Origin: Puccinia triticina | Lineage: Eukaryota > Basidiomycota > Pucciniomycetes > Pucciniales > Pucciniaceae | Length of the DNA stretch: 64,000 nucleotides | NCBI RefSeq assembly: GCF_026914185.1 | Contig: NC_070573.1 | Span: 1,364,001-1,428,000 of the forward strand | Reading direction: 5' to 3' | Shown: positions 21,503 through 30,620 of the stretch, in pieces | How the letters are laid out: the number at the start of each line of letters is the position of its first letter | How positions within the stretch are numbered: the first letter of the stretch is position 1 | Made by a program: the position numbers and the translations under genes | The notes under the pieces: model-generated | Told to the model about the DNA's origin: nothing | Database searches by the model: none | Seen by the model: only the letters and a program-made list of their open reading frames with translations

Positions 21503-24500
21503 TCATTGCCGGTGGATCTTGAGGTCGGCGATGATCTTCAGATGCTTCTGTCGTCCCAGTGCCTTCGTGCACATGTCAGCCTTCATTTTTTGAGTTGATA
21601 TGTAGTTGATGTGAATGAGGCCCGTGTCGTGAACTTCGCGAAGCCAATGGTACACTATGTCGATATGCTTTGAGCGTTGTTGGAAAATCGGATTGGTTGC
21701 TAGTGCGATAGCGCTTTGATTGTCAACAAATATTTCAAACTGTTTGCCGGGTTTGATTGATAAACTTGTGAATAGATACTTTAGCCAAACAGATTCTTGA
21801 ACTCCCTCGAAGAGAGCACGGTACTCCGCTTCCGTGGTTGATGTTGAGACAGTTTGTTGTTTCTTCGAACGCCAGGACAGAAGATTTCCGCCCAACAGAG
21901 TGACATAACCCGAATAGGATCGCCTGTCATCCGTGCAATTTGCAAAGTCGGCGTCCGTGTAAACCGAGATGTCGTTGAGATCGCTGGTGCCTTCGAGTAG
22001 AATTCCATGCGATTTTGTACCTGCGAGGTACCTGAGCAGGTGCTGCACTGCCTTCCAGTGCGTTATCCCAGGCTTCTCGAGGTGTTGTGAAAGTTGCGAG
22101 ACTGTGAAAGAAATATCAGGTCGTGTTGAGACCGAGAGGTAGTTGAGGAGGCCGAGTGCTTCCCGATAGTTGATCTTCAGTTGGAGGAAGGATTGATGCT
22201 CTTCCTCTGAGCATTTCACGAGTCTCGTGTTCTGCACCATGGGCGTCGACGTTGTCCGACAGTCTGTGAAGCCATAATTTTCGAGAATTGACTGCGTGTA
22301 ACTTTCTTGACTTAGTAGCATGCTTGAGCTTGACGGTCTTGACAATTTGATTCCAAGAATGTGCTTTGCCTCGCCAAGATCTTCCATCCGGAACTTTGCT
22401 GAGATGAGTGTTTTGAATCTATCAACGTCATGACTAATGATTATCATGTCGTCAACATACACATGCACAAAGCACTCCCATCCTTCCACCGACGAAGTGA
22501 AAAGACATGGATCGGCTGGACACGCTTTGAAGTCGATGGAGTCGAAAAACTTCTTAAGTTCCGCGTACCATACCCGCGGCGCTTGCTTTAGCCCGTAAAT
22601 GGCTTTATGTAACTTCAGACAGTAACCTTTCGGCACGTCCAAGCCTGGAGGAGGACGAAGATACACCGATTCTTTCAATTTGCCGTTTAAGAAGGCGTTT
22701 TTCGCGTCCATTTGATGGATGGCGTAGCCTCGAGATAGACCAACAATCAGAGCTGCCCTGAGACTAGTCGAACGTCCCGTCGGTGCATAGGTAAAACCGT
22801 AACCGTCCTTCTGTTGTGATCCTTGGGCGCAAAGCCTAGCTTTGAATTTCACGACGATTCCTTCTGAATTTCTCTTTTTTCTGAAGACCCATACTGTTCC
22901 CAACAGTTGCTCGTCGCCGGGCATAATCTCTATCGACCAGACTTTGAGGTCTTTCATGGCCGCTAACTCGGATTCAACTGCCTGCGTCCACGAGGAGGCG
23001 TCCGAGGATAGCATCGCTTCTCGGTGAGTTTTCGGGATATCCGAAGCAGATAACGCCATGGCCAGATTAGCCCTTCTCTTTGTATGAAGGATGTGGGAGG
23101 GGTCTATGTTCGAGCTTATGTTCTTTGGGGCTATGTTGGAAGTGAGTAGAATGTCATAACCAGGCCGAGGTGGAGCAGTCGAAGATGCAGTTGGTGGCTC
23201 TGTTGGAACCGGTGGTGGCGGAGGGATTGCTGGAGCGGGAGGTTCGGTTTGAACTTGAGAGTCCGAGGTCTCTGAGTTGTTGAAGAATGTGTTCACGTCG
23301 ATGGTTGATGAATCCGGATCGAGTTCATCTTCAACAGATCGCCAGTTCAAGACTTCCTGCCCTAGTTCTTCACGCGTCGAGGAATCTGCCGGTTCTGATG
23401 TGAAAATTTCGTCGAATTGGCTAGGTGTGAGTGGGTCGAAATGGCTTGACGGGTCAGCTGGGGAGAATGTGGAGACTCCTGGAAACTCTGTCACGTCAAA
23501 GGTTACGTCGTGACAGCGCTCCACTTTCCCCCCTGGAAGGAGGACGCGCCAGTTATGCGTCCCCAGCTGGTACCCTACGAGCAGCCCTTTCTTTGCCGTG
23601 TCTCCGAACTTTCCATCGCGCAGCTGCTTTGGAATGTTCACATAGGCTTGACATCCGAACGGCTTCAGGCGAGTGACGTTGAATGGTGACCCGAACCACA
23701 AGTTGTGGGGGGTGTCCCATTTGAGCTTCCGCATCGGAGTGATATTCTCCAGAAGTACTGCCGTAGAAACCGCCTCGCCCCAGTATTCGGAAGGCAGATT
23801 AGCTTGCTTTAACATACAGCGAGCCTTTTCAGAAGTTGAGCGATTGCCGCGTTCAGCAACCGAGTTTTGTTGAGGCGTGTATGGAGCGGTGACTTGAACT
23901 GTGACGCCTTTATTCCTCAAGAATTCCAAGAACTCATTGGAATTAAATTCCCCTCCCCCATCGAAGATGACTGTCTTGATGTTTGCAGAGTGATGGTTGG
24001 TTACTTCATTGTAATATTGCTTAAAGAAAGAGAATGTTTCTGATTTCTTGGATAACAAATATACATGACGATATCTAGTGAAGTAATCGGTAATCTTGAA
24101 GTAATATTCTTTGCCACCAAACGATCTAGGATTGATTCGACCGCTGAGGTCCATGAAGACGTACTCTAGCGGTCGAGTAGCTTCAGGAAGTGAACCGGGA
24201 AAAGGAAGACGATGAGACTTAGATAAGGAACAAGCTTCGCAGTGAAATTTTTCGGCGCGTATTCCTGGAAACAGCTTCTTCAGAGCCTTGAGGTTTGGGT
24301 GTCCTGCTGCCCTGTGTAGCGATTGAATGTCAGAACAGCGATCTTGGTTGGCGAATTTAGCGACAGACTGACCTTGAGAGCCAGAGCCGAGCTTGATGTT
24401 GCACACGCCACCAATAATCGCCGCTGACAAGATCACTGAATTGTTTCGGACTAGATCAAACGTCTTAGGGCTTGTCCTCTTCACGTCACAGCCTCGCTCG

Positions 24501-25582
24501 AAGAGCCTGCCGAAGCTGATGAGAGTGCCGGCTAGATCGGGAACGTGAAGTGCCTTGAGTTTTAGCTCAGTGCCGTCGTTGGCAATGATGGTAACAAATC
24601 CTTCACCAATTGAATTGAGGGTGTTCCCGTCGGCTAGAGAGATCGAGGTAGATCTTGAGTGGTAATCTTTGAAGCGAGATCGGTCGGCGAACATGTGATG
24701 GCTGGCGCCACTGTTGAGAAAACAGACATCGGAGGATTTGACAGCGGAAAGAGCTTGCCTGATGCAAAGCAAGCCACTGCTGGTGGTGCTAATCGATGAT
24801 GTGTCGTCGACTTCTTCGGTTGGGGTAGAAGTTGCGGCCTTGGCTGTCGGCTTCTTCTTCTTGAGTTGTCTGCACTTAGATGCCGGGTGCTTGGTATCCG
24901 GATTGTGGACCCCAGGTGAACACGTCGGCCAGTTGTTTGACTGTGCCGCCGCTAGAGCCGACTCCTGTTTGATCACGGGAGTAGAGATATTAGAGACTTG
25001 GTCCCTGCGTTTGCCTTCGAGCAAGTCTCTTAGAATGTCGATAGTAAGAGGTCGCTTGGTGAGGAGTATATCGCGAACATTGAGAGACGAAGGTACCCGT
25101 GAGAGAAGAAATTCAGCCATCCAGGTCTCGTGGAGGGTGAACTTCTCTGGAGCTTTGATTATCTCGACGCCGACTGCTGCGATGTTGCTGAGGTGTGTGT
25201 TAAGATCGAAGAGAAAAGCCGCGACGTCTTCACCCTTGAATTTGATCGAAAAGAACTCTTGAACCACTTTTGCTTGGTTTTCACCAGTCTTGGCTTCGAA
25301 GTGGTTCTCGATCAGAATCCAAATCGCACGAGGGTTGTTTTCGTTCTCGGGTTTGACGAACTGGGTGCGGTATTTTTGTCCTAGATAGAGTGAAATGATA
25401 CCGGCAGCTTTTCCCATCTCCTTGTTGTGGGTTGACAGTTCGGTAGCGTCGGTGGGAGGTGTGACAGTGGCGTCGATGTACATTTTAAGTCCTTGGACTT
25501 GAAGGTAGCCTTTCATCTGACCTTTCCATGTCGAAAAGGGGATGTTGTCCAACGATTGGAGAACGCTTTTGTGTTCGGCCAT
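21503..25582 (-). CDS. Copia-2 Gag-Pol polyprotein, full-length frame
   Basis: 1,359 residues without a stop. Order: Gag with a UBN2-type fold (FKGEDVAAFLFDLNTHL) and a Cys/His cluster (CSPGVHNPDTKHPASKC); protease (near residue 290); GAG-pre-integrase (HRAAGHPNLKAL…CEAC); integrase with MDLSG, FDGGGEF, SVAERGN; reverse transcriptase (VWVFRKK, QMDAKNAFLNG, HVYVDDMIIIS); RNase H (YTDADFANCTDDRRSYSGY, TEAEYRAL, MCTKALG). The length is typical for fungal Copia. Odd point: the protease motif reads FLNSGASHHM, whereas Copia-3 has FLDSGASHHM, so the catalytic Asp is Asn (codon 24713-24715). The element is probably unable to process its own polyprotein even though the frame is open. Source of the start: ATG 25582, 62 nt inside the 5' LTR end. 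Confidence 0.95.
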   Translation of the reverse strand: MAEHKSVLQSLDNIPFSTWKGQMKGYLQVQGLKMYIDATVTPPTDATELSTHNKEMGKAAGIISLYLGQKYRTQFVKPENENNPRAIWILIENHFEAKTGENQAKVVQEFFSIKFKGEDVAAFLFDLNTHLSNIAAVGVEIIKAPEKFTLHETWMAEFLLSRVPSSLNVRDILLTKRPLTIDILRDLLEGKRRDQVSNISTPVIKQESALAAAQSNNWPTCSPGVHNPDTKHPASKCRQLKKKKPTAKAATSTPTEEVDDTSSISTTSSGLLCIRQALSAVKSSDVCFLNSGASHHMFADRSRFKDYHSRSTSISLADGNTLNSIGEGFVTIIANDGTELKLKALHVPDLAGTLISFGRLFERGCDVKRTSPKTFDLVRNNSVILSAAIIGGVCNIKLGSGSQGQSVAKFANQDRCSDIQSLHRAAGHPNLKALKKLFPGIRAEKFHCEACSLSKSHRLPFPGSLPEATRPLEYVFMDLSGRINPRSFGGKEYYFKITDYFTRYRHVYLLSKKSETFSFFKQYYNEVTNHHSANIKTVIFDGGGEFNSNEFLEFLRNKGVTVQVTAPYTPQQNSVAERGNRSTSEKARCMLKQANLPSEYWGEAVSTAVLLENITPMRKLKWDTPHNLWFGSPFNVTRLKPFGCQAYVNIPKQLRDGKFGDTAKKGLLVGYQLGTHNWRVLLPGGKVERCHDVTFDVTEFPGVSTFSPADPSSHFDPLTPSQFDEIFTSEPADSSTREELGQEVLNWRSVEDELDPDSSTIDVNTFFNNSETSDSQVQTEPPAPAIPPPPPVPTEPPTASSTAPPRPGYDILLTSNIAPKNISSNIDPSHILHTKRRANLAMALSASDIPKTHREAMLSSDASSWTQAVESELAAMKDLKVWSIEIMPGDEQLLGTVWVFRKKRNSEGIVVKFKARLCAQGSQQKDGYGFTYAPTGRSTSLRAALIVGLSRGYAIHQMDAKNAFLNGKLKESVYLRPPPGLDVPKGYCLKLHKAIYGLKQAPRVWYAELKKFFDSIDFKACPADPCLFTSSVEGWECFVHVYVDDMIIISHDVDRFKTLISAKFRMEDLGEAKHILGIKLSRPSSSSMLLSQESYTQSILENYGFTDCRTTSTPMVQNTRLVKCSEEEHQSFLQLKINYREALGLLNYLSVSTRPDISFTVSQLSQHLEKPGITHWKAVQHLLRYLAGTKSHGILLEGTSDLNDISVYTDADFANCTDDRRSYSGYVTLLGGNLLSWRSKKQQTVSTSTTEAEYRALFEGVQESVWLKYLFTSLSIKPGKQFEIFVDNQSAIALATNPIFQQRSKHIDIVYHWLREVHDTGLIHINYISTQKMKADMCTKALGRQKHLKIIADLKIHRQ

Positions 25583-25620
25583 GGTAGTTGACTTGTTTGG
25601 TATTTTCGTCTTTAGATCCA

Positions 25621-25643
25621 GTTACGCTCCTGGGCTCATAACC
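25621..25643 (-). promoter_or_regulatory. Copia-2 primer-binding region (tRNA-iMet anticodon-arm type)
   Basis: Directly after the 5' LTR the minus strand reads GGTTATGAGCCCAG. This is complementary to the anticodon stem-loop of initiator tRNA-Met (GGGCUCAUAACC), the half-tRNA priming known from Ty5 and copia (family knowledge). Confidence 0.7.
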
Positions 25644-26200
25644 TAATGAACGAAGAGCTGTGGGATCTAAGAGACCAGCAGCGAATCTGTGAGCTGCACA
25701 CGAACAACTACGACACGGTATCGTGGTGGAGGCACACCTAAGAGACCAGCAGCAAATCTGTGAGCTGCACACGAACAACTACGACACGGTATCGTGGTGG
25801 AGGCACACCTGCGGAGACCGGAAGTGGAAGTGAGTTGCGAGTGATGAGAAACAGAGATGAATGATGAGAAATGAACAACGACAAGCATACAAACCTAAGA
25901 GACCAGCAGCGAATCTGTGAGCTGCACACGAACAACTACGACACGGTATCGTGGTGGAGGCACACCTGATAGTGAGAGACAGTGAGGTGAGAAGAAATGA
26001 ACACTGGAATGAGAGGAGATGACTATGGGGCATACCTGCGGAGACCGGAAGTGGAAGTGAGTTGCGAGTGATGAGAAACAGAGATGAATAAGGTACAACG
26101 TGGGAATAACGATGAAACTATATACATCTAGACTAGGTTTCTACTATCACTAACTCCGCAGCACAATACTCCGGCGGCCGCAATGCCATGCGCCTCAATA
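25644..26200 (-). repeat. Copia-2 5' LTR
   Basis: 557 bp; equals the 3' LTR plus one additional 71-bp module in direct tandem (25668-25738 and 25739-25809, one G/A difference). Copy number therefore changed after or during reverse transcription. Confidence 0.95.
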
Positions 26201-27661
26201 AGAAGCAGAGTAGACAAGGATGTCGTCCAAGTAAACTTGGACGAAATCATTGATGAACTCACGCAAAATGTGCGTCATCATGCGCTGAAACGTGCTCGGC
26301 GCGTTAACCAAACCAAACGGCATAACAAGCCATTCGAAATGACCATACTTGGTCCCGAAGGCTGTCTTAGGCACATCAGCATCCGCAATGCGCATCTGAT
26401 GAAAGCCTTGCTGCAAATCTATCTTTGAATAGAATCTAGCGCCGCGAAGCGCATCAAAACATTCTTGAATCACCGGCAGTGGATGTCTGTCCTTTTTAGT
26501 GACAGCATTCACCTGCCGGTAGTCGACGCATAGGCGTACCTTCCCAGAGGAAGGATTTTTAACAAAAACGATTGGCGAAGACCACGCCAACGTAGAGGGC
26601 CGGATAAATCCGGCGTCCTGTAAGCCAGTGAGCCTTTCCTTCAGCGTTCCTAACAAGGCAGGCGACAGCTGACGAACTGGCTGGTAAATCGGTGGATTTG
26701 TGCCAGTATCAACCAAATGCTTGATCACGCGCTTGCGCGTCGAGGCTTTAACAATAGGAGAGAAGAGGTCGGCGAAATCGTCAATCAATAGGCGAAGTTT
26801 GCTTCCCAATTCCCCATCTCCAAACACGGATGGGAGCGCGGCTACCCTTTCGTCACGCGGTCCTTCCACGCCGTCCGATTCCGTCAGGGCAAGGAGCTTC
26901 TCAGCCGCCCCCTCCCAGATACCGCGGCGTCTAAGATGCTTAGGGAAAATAATCTCATCCTCGTTCGTCAGCGGCGCGAGGACAGTCTCCTGGATTAAGG
27001 AGATAGCGGGGACACTGGGTTGGAAAAGCACAACTTTACCGTCTGGTCCCTTAAGTCGCCACGAATTGCTTTCCCAATCCGTCGACGAAGCGTGTGTCGC
27101 GATCCAATCGCGTCCCAGAATCAAATCGAAGCTAGAAAGGGGAGCTACCCTACAGACACACAAGAAATCCACCTCGGAAAAAGAGAAATGGATGTCAGCA
27201 AGTTGATTATCAGTTATTTTGTCCCCAAACGCGCCTGCGGCGCAGAAGGAGTTAGGGGAGGAGTAAGAAGGAAGTGAGTGAGAAGAAACAAAAACAGAAG
27301 ACACATAGGACGAGCCTGCGCCCGTGTCAAGAAGGACCCTGGCCAAGTGCCCTTCAACTTTGTGTAGGAAATCCACACGGATGGTACTCGACTCGGCCAC
27401 CGCGTTTGCGGCGGCTAACGGAACTGAACTCAAACTATCATAAACAACATCGGTGGCGTCCGCAGACTGCGCTACCGAAGTGGTTGTCCCCACGCCTGGG
27501 GTATCAACAAAACTTAACGATGCATCATACTCAGGGGAGGGTATTTCACCCTGAGGCTTGGCAGAGACTGTGACAAAGGATTGATTTTGGTGAGGGGGAG
27601 AAGAAGGGGGAGAAATCACAGTAACTACAACAGATGTCGACGGCAGAGACAATTGCACGTC

Positions 27662-27682
27662 GACTAAGCTTTTTTTTCTTTA
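27662..27682 (-). promoter_or_regulatory. Putative -1 ribosomal frameshift site, gag-pol of Gypsy-1
   Basis: Eight A residues on the minus strand (27670-27677) lie just before the gag stop TAG. In the gag frame they read GAA AAA AAA GCT TAG, offering the slippery heptamer A AAA AAA. The pol frame is exactly -1 relative to gag and is open across this point (AGC TTA GTC GAC). Confidence 0.6.
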
Positions 27683-28788
27683 GCGGGTTGAGGGTTAGCG
27701 GCTTCGTAAGCCTTTTGACGTTCCGTCTTCGGCTCCTTGCAATCAGCGAGGAGATGGTCCTTTGACCGGCAGTTGTAGCAATACAACTTCTTCTTGCCCG
27801 ATTTCTCCCCGCCTCCCTCAGTCCGGCGCTTGCCGGATTTTGAACCAGAACCGGCCGCCAAAGTCGAAGCCAAGGCAGCTTCACCACGGTACGCGCTGTC
27901 GTACTCCATGGCAGTAACCACGACCTGATCCAAGTCCAACGGGCGGCGTTAAACCTTGGCATGAGTAATCTCCTCAGCCACCTTCTTGCTGAGCCCCTTT
28001 GTCAATCGCTTGACAAGGCAGGTGATTGGGTCAAAAGGATACCCGTGCGTCCTTGCACGGGACATCCAAACACGAAACCTAGCGTAAAACGCCTGGAGGG
28101 TTTCGTTCGGGCCTTGTTGCAAAGCATCAAGCTCCCTAGCAAGTGCCGTCAAGCTGGTACCAAGCGGGCTTAACCTAACTAACCAGTCCTTGAACCCGTC
28201 CCAAGTCGCGGGGCGGGTGCCAGCGATGGACGCATCGCACCAATCGTTGGAGGCCTTGCCACCTAATCAAAGGCCACCCACCTTGTGCCAAATGGCAGGG
28301 TGAGCGCCACGGTTGTGAAGGTGAACCGCCAGCCGACCAAGCCAGGACACGGCGTTGTCGCCCGGCAACCCTTTAAATTTTGGGTGCTCCTCAGGCCAAT
28401 ATTTGAGGACCTTGAGGGGTTCCGTCTTGTACGACGGTTGGATTGGCTCCGCGTTAACAGGTGGGGCCGGGCCGAAACGCTTCGGATCCTCCGGCTCCGG
28501 ATTGCCCGGAGGGTCGATTTTCATCTGCCCAACCAACTGGGTTAATATCATCATAGCACCACTGCTGTCAGTGGAGGAGGAACTTACGTCCTCATCATAT
28601 CCGATGAGATCTTCCTGACACTCAGGGCGATCTCGGTGGTTATCGTACCACAAACGCTCGGCCGGGTTCATCGCCTCCACTTCCTCCTTTGAGTAGCGGA
28701 TGCCGTCTTTCGGGGCTTGGAGGACGACCTTGCCTCCAACGGCGGGCAAGATTTTTGTTTGTCCTCGGGGACTGTGTTCGACCGGCAT
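27664..28788 (-). pseudogene. Gypsy-1 gag
   Basis: Minus-strand Gag in one frame over three pieces (28788-28267, 28266-27958, 27957-27664), interrupted by TGA at 28267-28269 and TAA between RITHAKV-like and RRPLDLD segments (about 27954). Gag core (EHPKFKGLPGDNAVSWLGRL; LQAFYARFRVWMSRA) and a zinc knuckle CYNCRSKDHLLADC near the C-terminus, then a Lys-rich tail. Both stops are explainable by C-to-T change (CGA to TGA; CAA to TAA). Gag would otherwise read directly into a -1 frameshift site at its 3' end. Confidence 0.88.
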
Positions 28789-29085
28789 CTATCACGGATA
28801 AAGCGAGAAAAGGGATTCAACGGGTTAGTAACCACGAAGAAAAAACGCCAGACTATTTGCGCAAGCAACGCCAAACAGAACCCTGCCCCAGAGGTCCAAT
28901 CAACAAGAGATTGGGGTAACTCCAACTGAGGCACTCGCTAACCAGACCAAATCAACAAAACTGCTAACCTCAATGAGTATTTGCCGAAGCGCAAAAGAGA
29001 TAGTAGTTTTTTTTTACGGGGTAGGTTGATTGGTTTGTAGGAGAAAAAAGCGGTGCCGTTTTTTGGAGTATCGTCAAAAAGAAAA
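28789..29085 (-). other. Gypsy-1 untranslated leader
   Basis: Sequence between the primer site and the Gag start. A minus-strand open frame (28934-28668) overlaps gag and shows no domain. Confidence 0.5.
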
Positions 29086-29101
29086 GGATTACTCGCTACC
29101 A
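29086..29101 (-). promoter_or_regulatory. Gypsy-1 primer-binding site
   Basis: The minus strand reads TGGTAGCGAGTAATCC two nucleotides after the LTR end (…CTGCTACA AG). A leading TGG complements the CCA end of a tRNA; which tRNA is not determined. Confidence 0.65.
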
Positions 29102-29103
29102 CT

Positions 29104-29511
29104 TGTAGCAGGGCGCGCTACAGGAAGGATGAAGTGGGTCTGCGGCGGAGCAAAGGCTACACGCGGCTCAAGATGGAACTGAGAGAAGAGCGAGTCTAGA
29201 TTTCCACTCGAATAGATGGATGAGAAAAAGGGGAAACAGACACAAGGGCGGCTCTGATATAAGAGCCGATGACAGGAGAAAACAAGACACAACGGAAAGA
29301 AAAGCCGTTGAATGAGAATTCAACGGTACAGGGATACAGACACGTACAGGATGACGTGTCTGATACAAGAACAGAAAAGGAAACTACCCCCTTGCGTGCT
29401 ACGCAAGGGCTTCGGCATCCATAACTCCTGGCTTGTAGTGGGGCCGGAGCCGGAGCCGGGAATCTCTAGCGCGTACAGTGCGCCCATAATATGGGCGCCT
29501 GTCGCGTGACA
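29104..29511 (-). repeat. Gypsy-1 5' LTR
   Basis: 408 bp; the minus strand starts TGTCACGCGACAGG and ends CGCCCTGCTACA. Contains the inverted pair CCCTTGCGT / ACGCAAGGG and a CTTATATCAG TATA-like site. There is no second LTR to confirm the ends, but the adjacent primer site supports them. Confidence 0.7.
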
Positions 29512-30620
29512 AATTGTAGCACGGCTACAGTCTGAAGTCGACGCGGCAGCGCAGTTGATCACGCAAAACGTTTTCTACAAATAATGAACACCTTCATCGA
29601 AATGAACCTCTCATCCCACCAATCAAGTGACCATTGCATGCTCAACAACCCTTGATTCCTCGCTCTCAACACATAATGACAGACGGTGGAATCTGGTGGA
29701 CTACAATTGATGTATTGATCTTTCAACGTGATAGTCACACCTTTTTGTATTGGACGGAAGCCATATTTAGTAATACATATATTACATCGATGATCTGCTA
29801 TTGTGCCCGCAGACCGCGAGTTCGCGGGCAGTACAGATTTCAAGAGTGGCATGCTCCTGATAGCTTGCCATGTATCATTTTACCCGGAAGGCCAATTAGG
29901 CGATGTGAGGGTGCCGTTCGGTAGGCTGCTGCTTGAGTGGAGCAAATAATTAGTGACGGTATTATTACGGACACTCATGATCAACTCCGACTCACGCGCG
30001 TGAGGAATATATCTCGATGAACCAAATTGACTACGCCGCATTGTTCTTGAGGCTTTGTGATAAGCAAACTAGGGGAGACGGGGCGGCGAGCGCCCCGGTC
30101 CCCTAGGAACTGGGATCTGGAACATGTTACACACCTTGATTTGAAACTCTACATTGTGGCATAATGACACATTTGATTTATTTTGTACATATAACAATAA
30201 ATATGTTTAGGATGCGAACTGATGAATTCTCATCTGTACACTATTTATATGTAAATGTATTTATGTACATACATGGGAACCACAACTTGGCCGTAGATCC
30301 AAATGGTATAAAGTCCCCTGTTTGTTGCAGAGAAATCTGTCCCTCATGCTTGGCTTTGCCCCTTGACTTGCATACCTCCCTGGGGGGGAATCTTGTCACT
30401 GGGCAAATTGGGCTGTATGAATACTTTTCAACACATGCGCTACACAACTGCGAACAATCACATCAGCTAAGAAGAACATATCAGATCTTGTATGTAGAGT
30501 TTGTTTAGTGAGAGGATGATGAATTTCGTTGCCAGTGTTGTATTCTGGGGACAGGGGCAGAAGGGAGAAAGTCAGGCTTGTATGGGTGACATGTACATTA
30601 TGTAGAACATAGTGCTCACA
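29512..30620. other. Spacer between Gypsy-1 and Helitron-1
   Basis: No recognisable gene. Contains hairpins (GGGGCGGCGAGCGCCCC near 30078; CCCGCAGACC/GTTCGCGGGC near 29805) and a TGTAGCCGTGCTACA-like palindrome near 29516. The Helitron-1 3' end should lie here, but I could not identify its hairpin and CTRR terminus with confidence. Confidence 0.4.

Larger units (their letters stand above)
21006..26200 (-). mobile_element. Copia-2, young full-length element, TSD AGAAG
   Basis: 5,195-bp minus-strand element flanked by AGAAG (21001-21005, 26201-26205). LTRs at 21006-21491 (3') and 25644-26200 (5') look identical by eye apart from one extra 71-bp repeat in the 5' LTR. Termini are TATTGAGG…CATTA rather than TG…CA. 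The primer-site region after the 5' LTR reads GGTTATGAGCCCAG, and a G-run (GAGAGAGGGGGGG) precedes the 3' LTR. One uninterrupted polyprotein gene fills the interior. Confidence 0.95.
19197..27658 (-). pseudogene. Gypsy-1 pol (protease-RT-RNase H-integrase), interrupted
   Basis: Two coding parts, 27658-26206 and 21000-19197, rejoin when Copia-2 and one AGAAG duplication are removed. Protease DTGAG is near residue 111. Reverse transcriptase carries VRLCVDYRQVN, LQQGFHQMRI, MPFGLVNAPSTFQ and VYLDDILVYS. RNase H follows (METDASDFAVGAVLLQ), then the integrase zinc finger (HDDLGH…CAQCQ) and core (TDRGSNF; GKCERFNG). The C-terminus stops at IEQLNKLRLAAG, where Copia-1 sequence takes over, so the GPY region and 3' LTR are lost. 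Apart from insertion and truncation the frame is clean. The likely start of pol is a -1 frameshift from gag, because the pol frame opens through KKSLVDVQL across the gag stop. Confidence 0.9.
19197..29511 (-). mobile_element. Gypsy-1, 3'-truncated, split by Copia-2
   Basis: Minus-strand Ty3/Gypsy element: 5' LTR (29104-29511), gag, pol and no 3' LTR. Sequence stops after integrase at about 19197, directly abutting the truncated Copia-1. Copia-2 (21006-26200) is inserted just after the YLDD motif of the reverse transcriptase. Unlike the other Gypsy elements here it has both gag and pol and a conventional TGG primer site. Confidence 0.88.

Noticed and set aside
24714..25262. Plus-strand frame of 182 residues opposite Copia-2
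   Set aside because: Antisense shadow of the Copia-2 polyprotein; no domain.
25621..25643. tRNA gene at the Copia primer region
   Set aside because: Only the anticodon-arm complement is present; there is no cloverleaf, so it is a primer site.
30064..30105. Rho-independent type terminator hairpin
   Set aside because: GC hairpin without functional context in a eukaryotic genome; treated only as a local palindrome.
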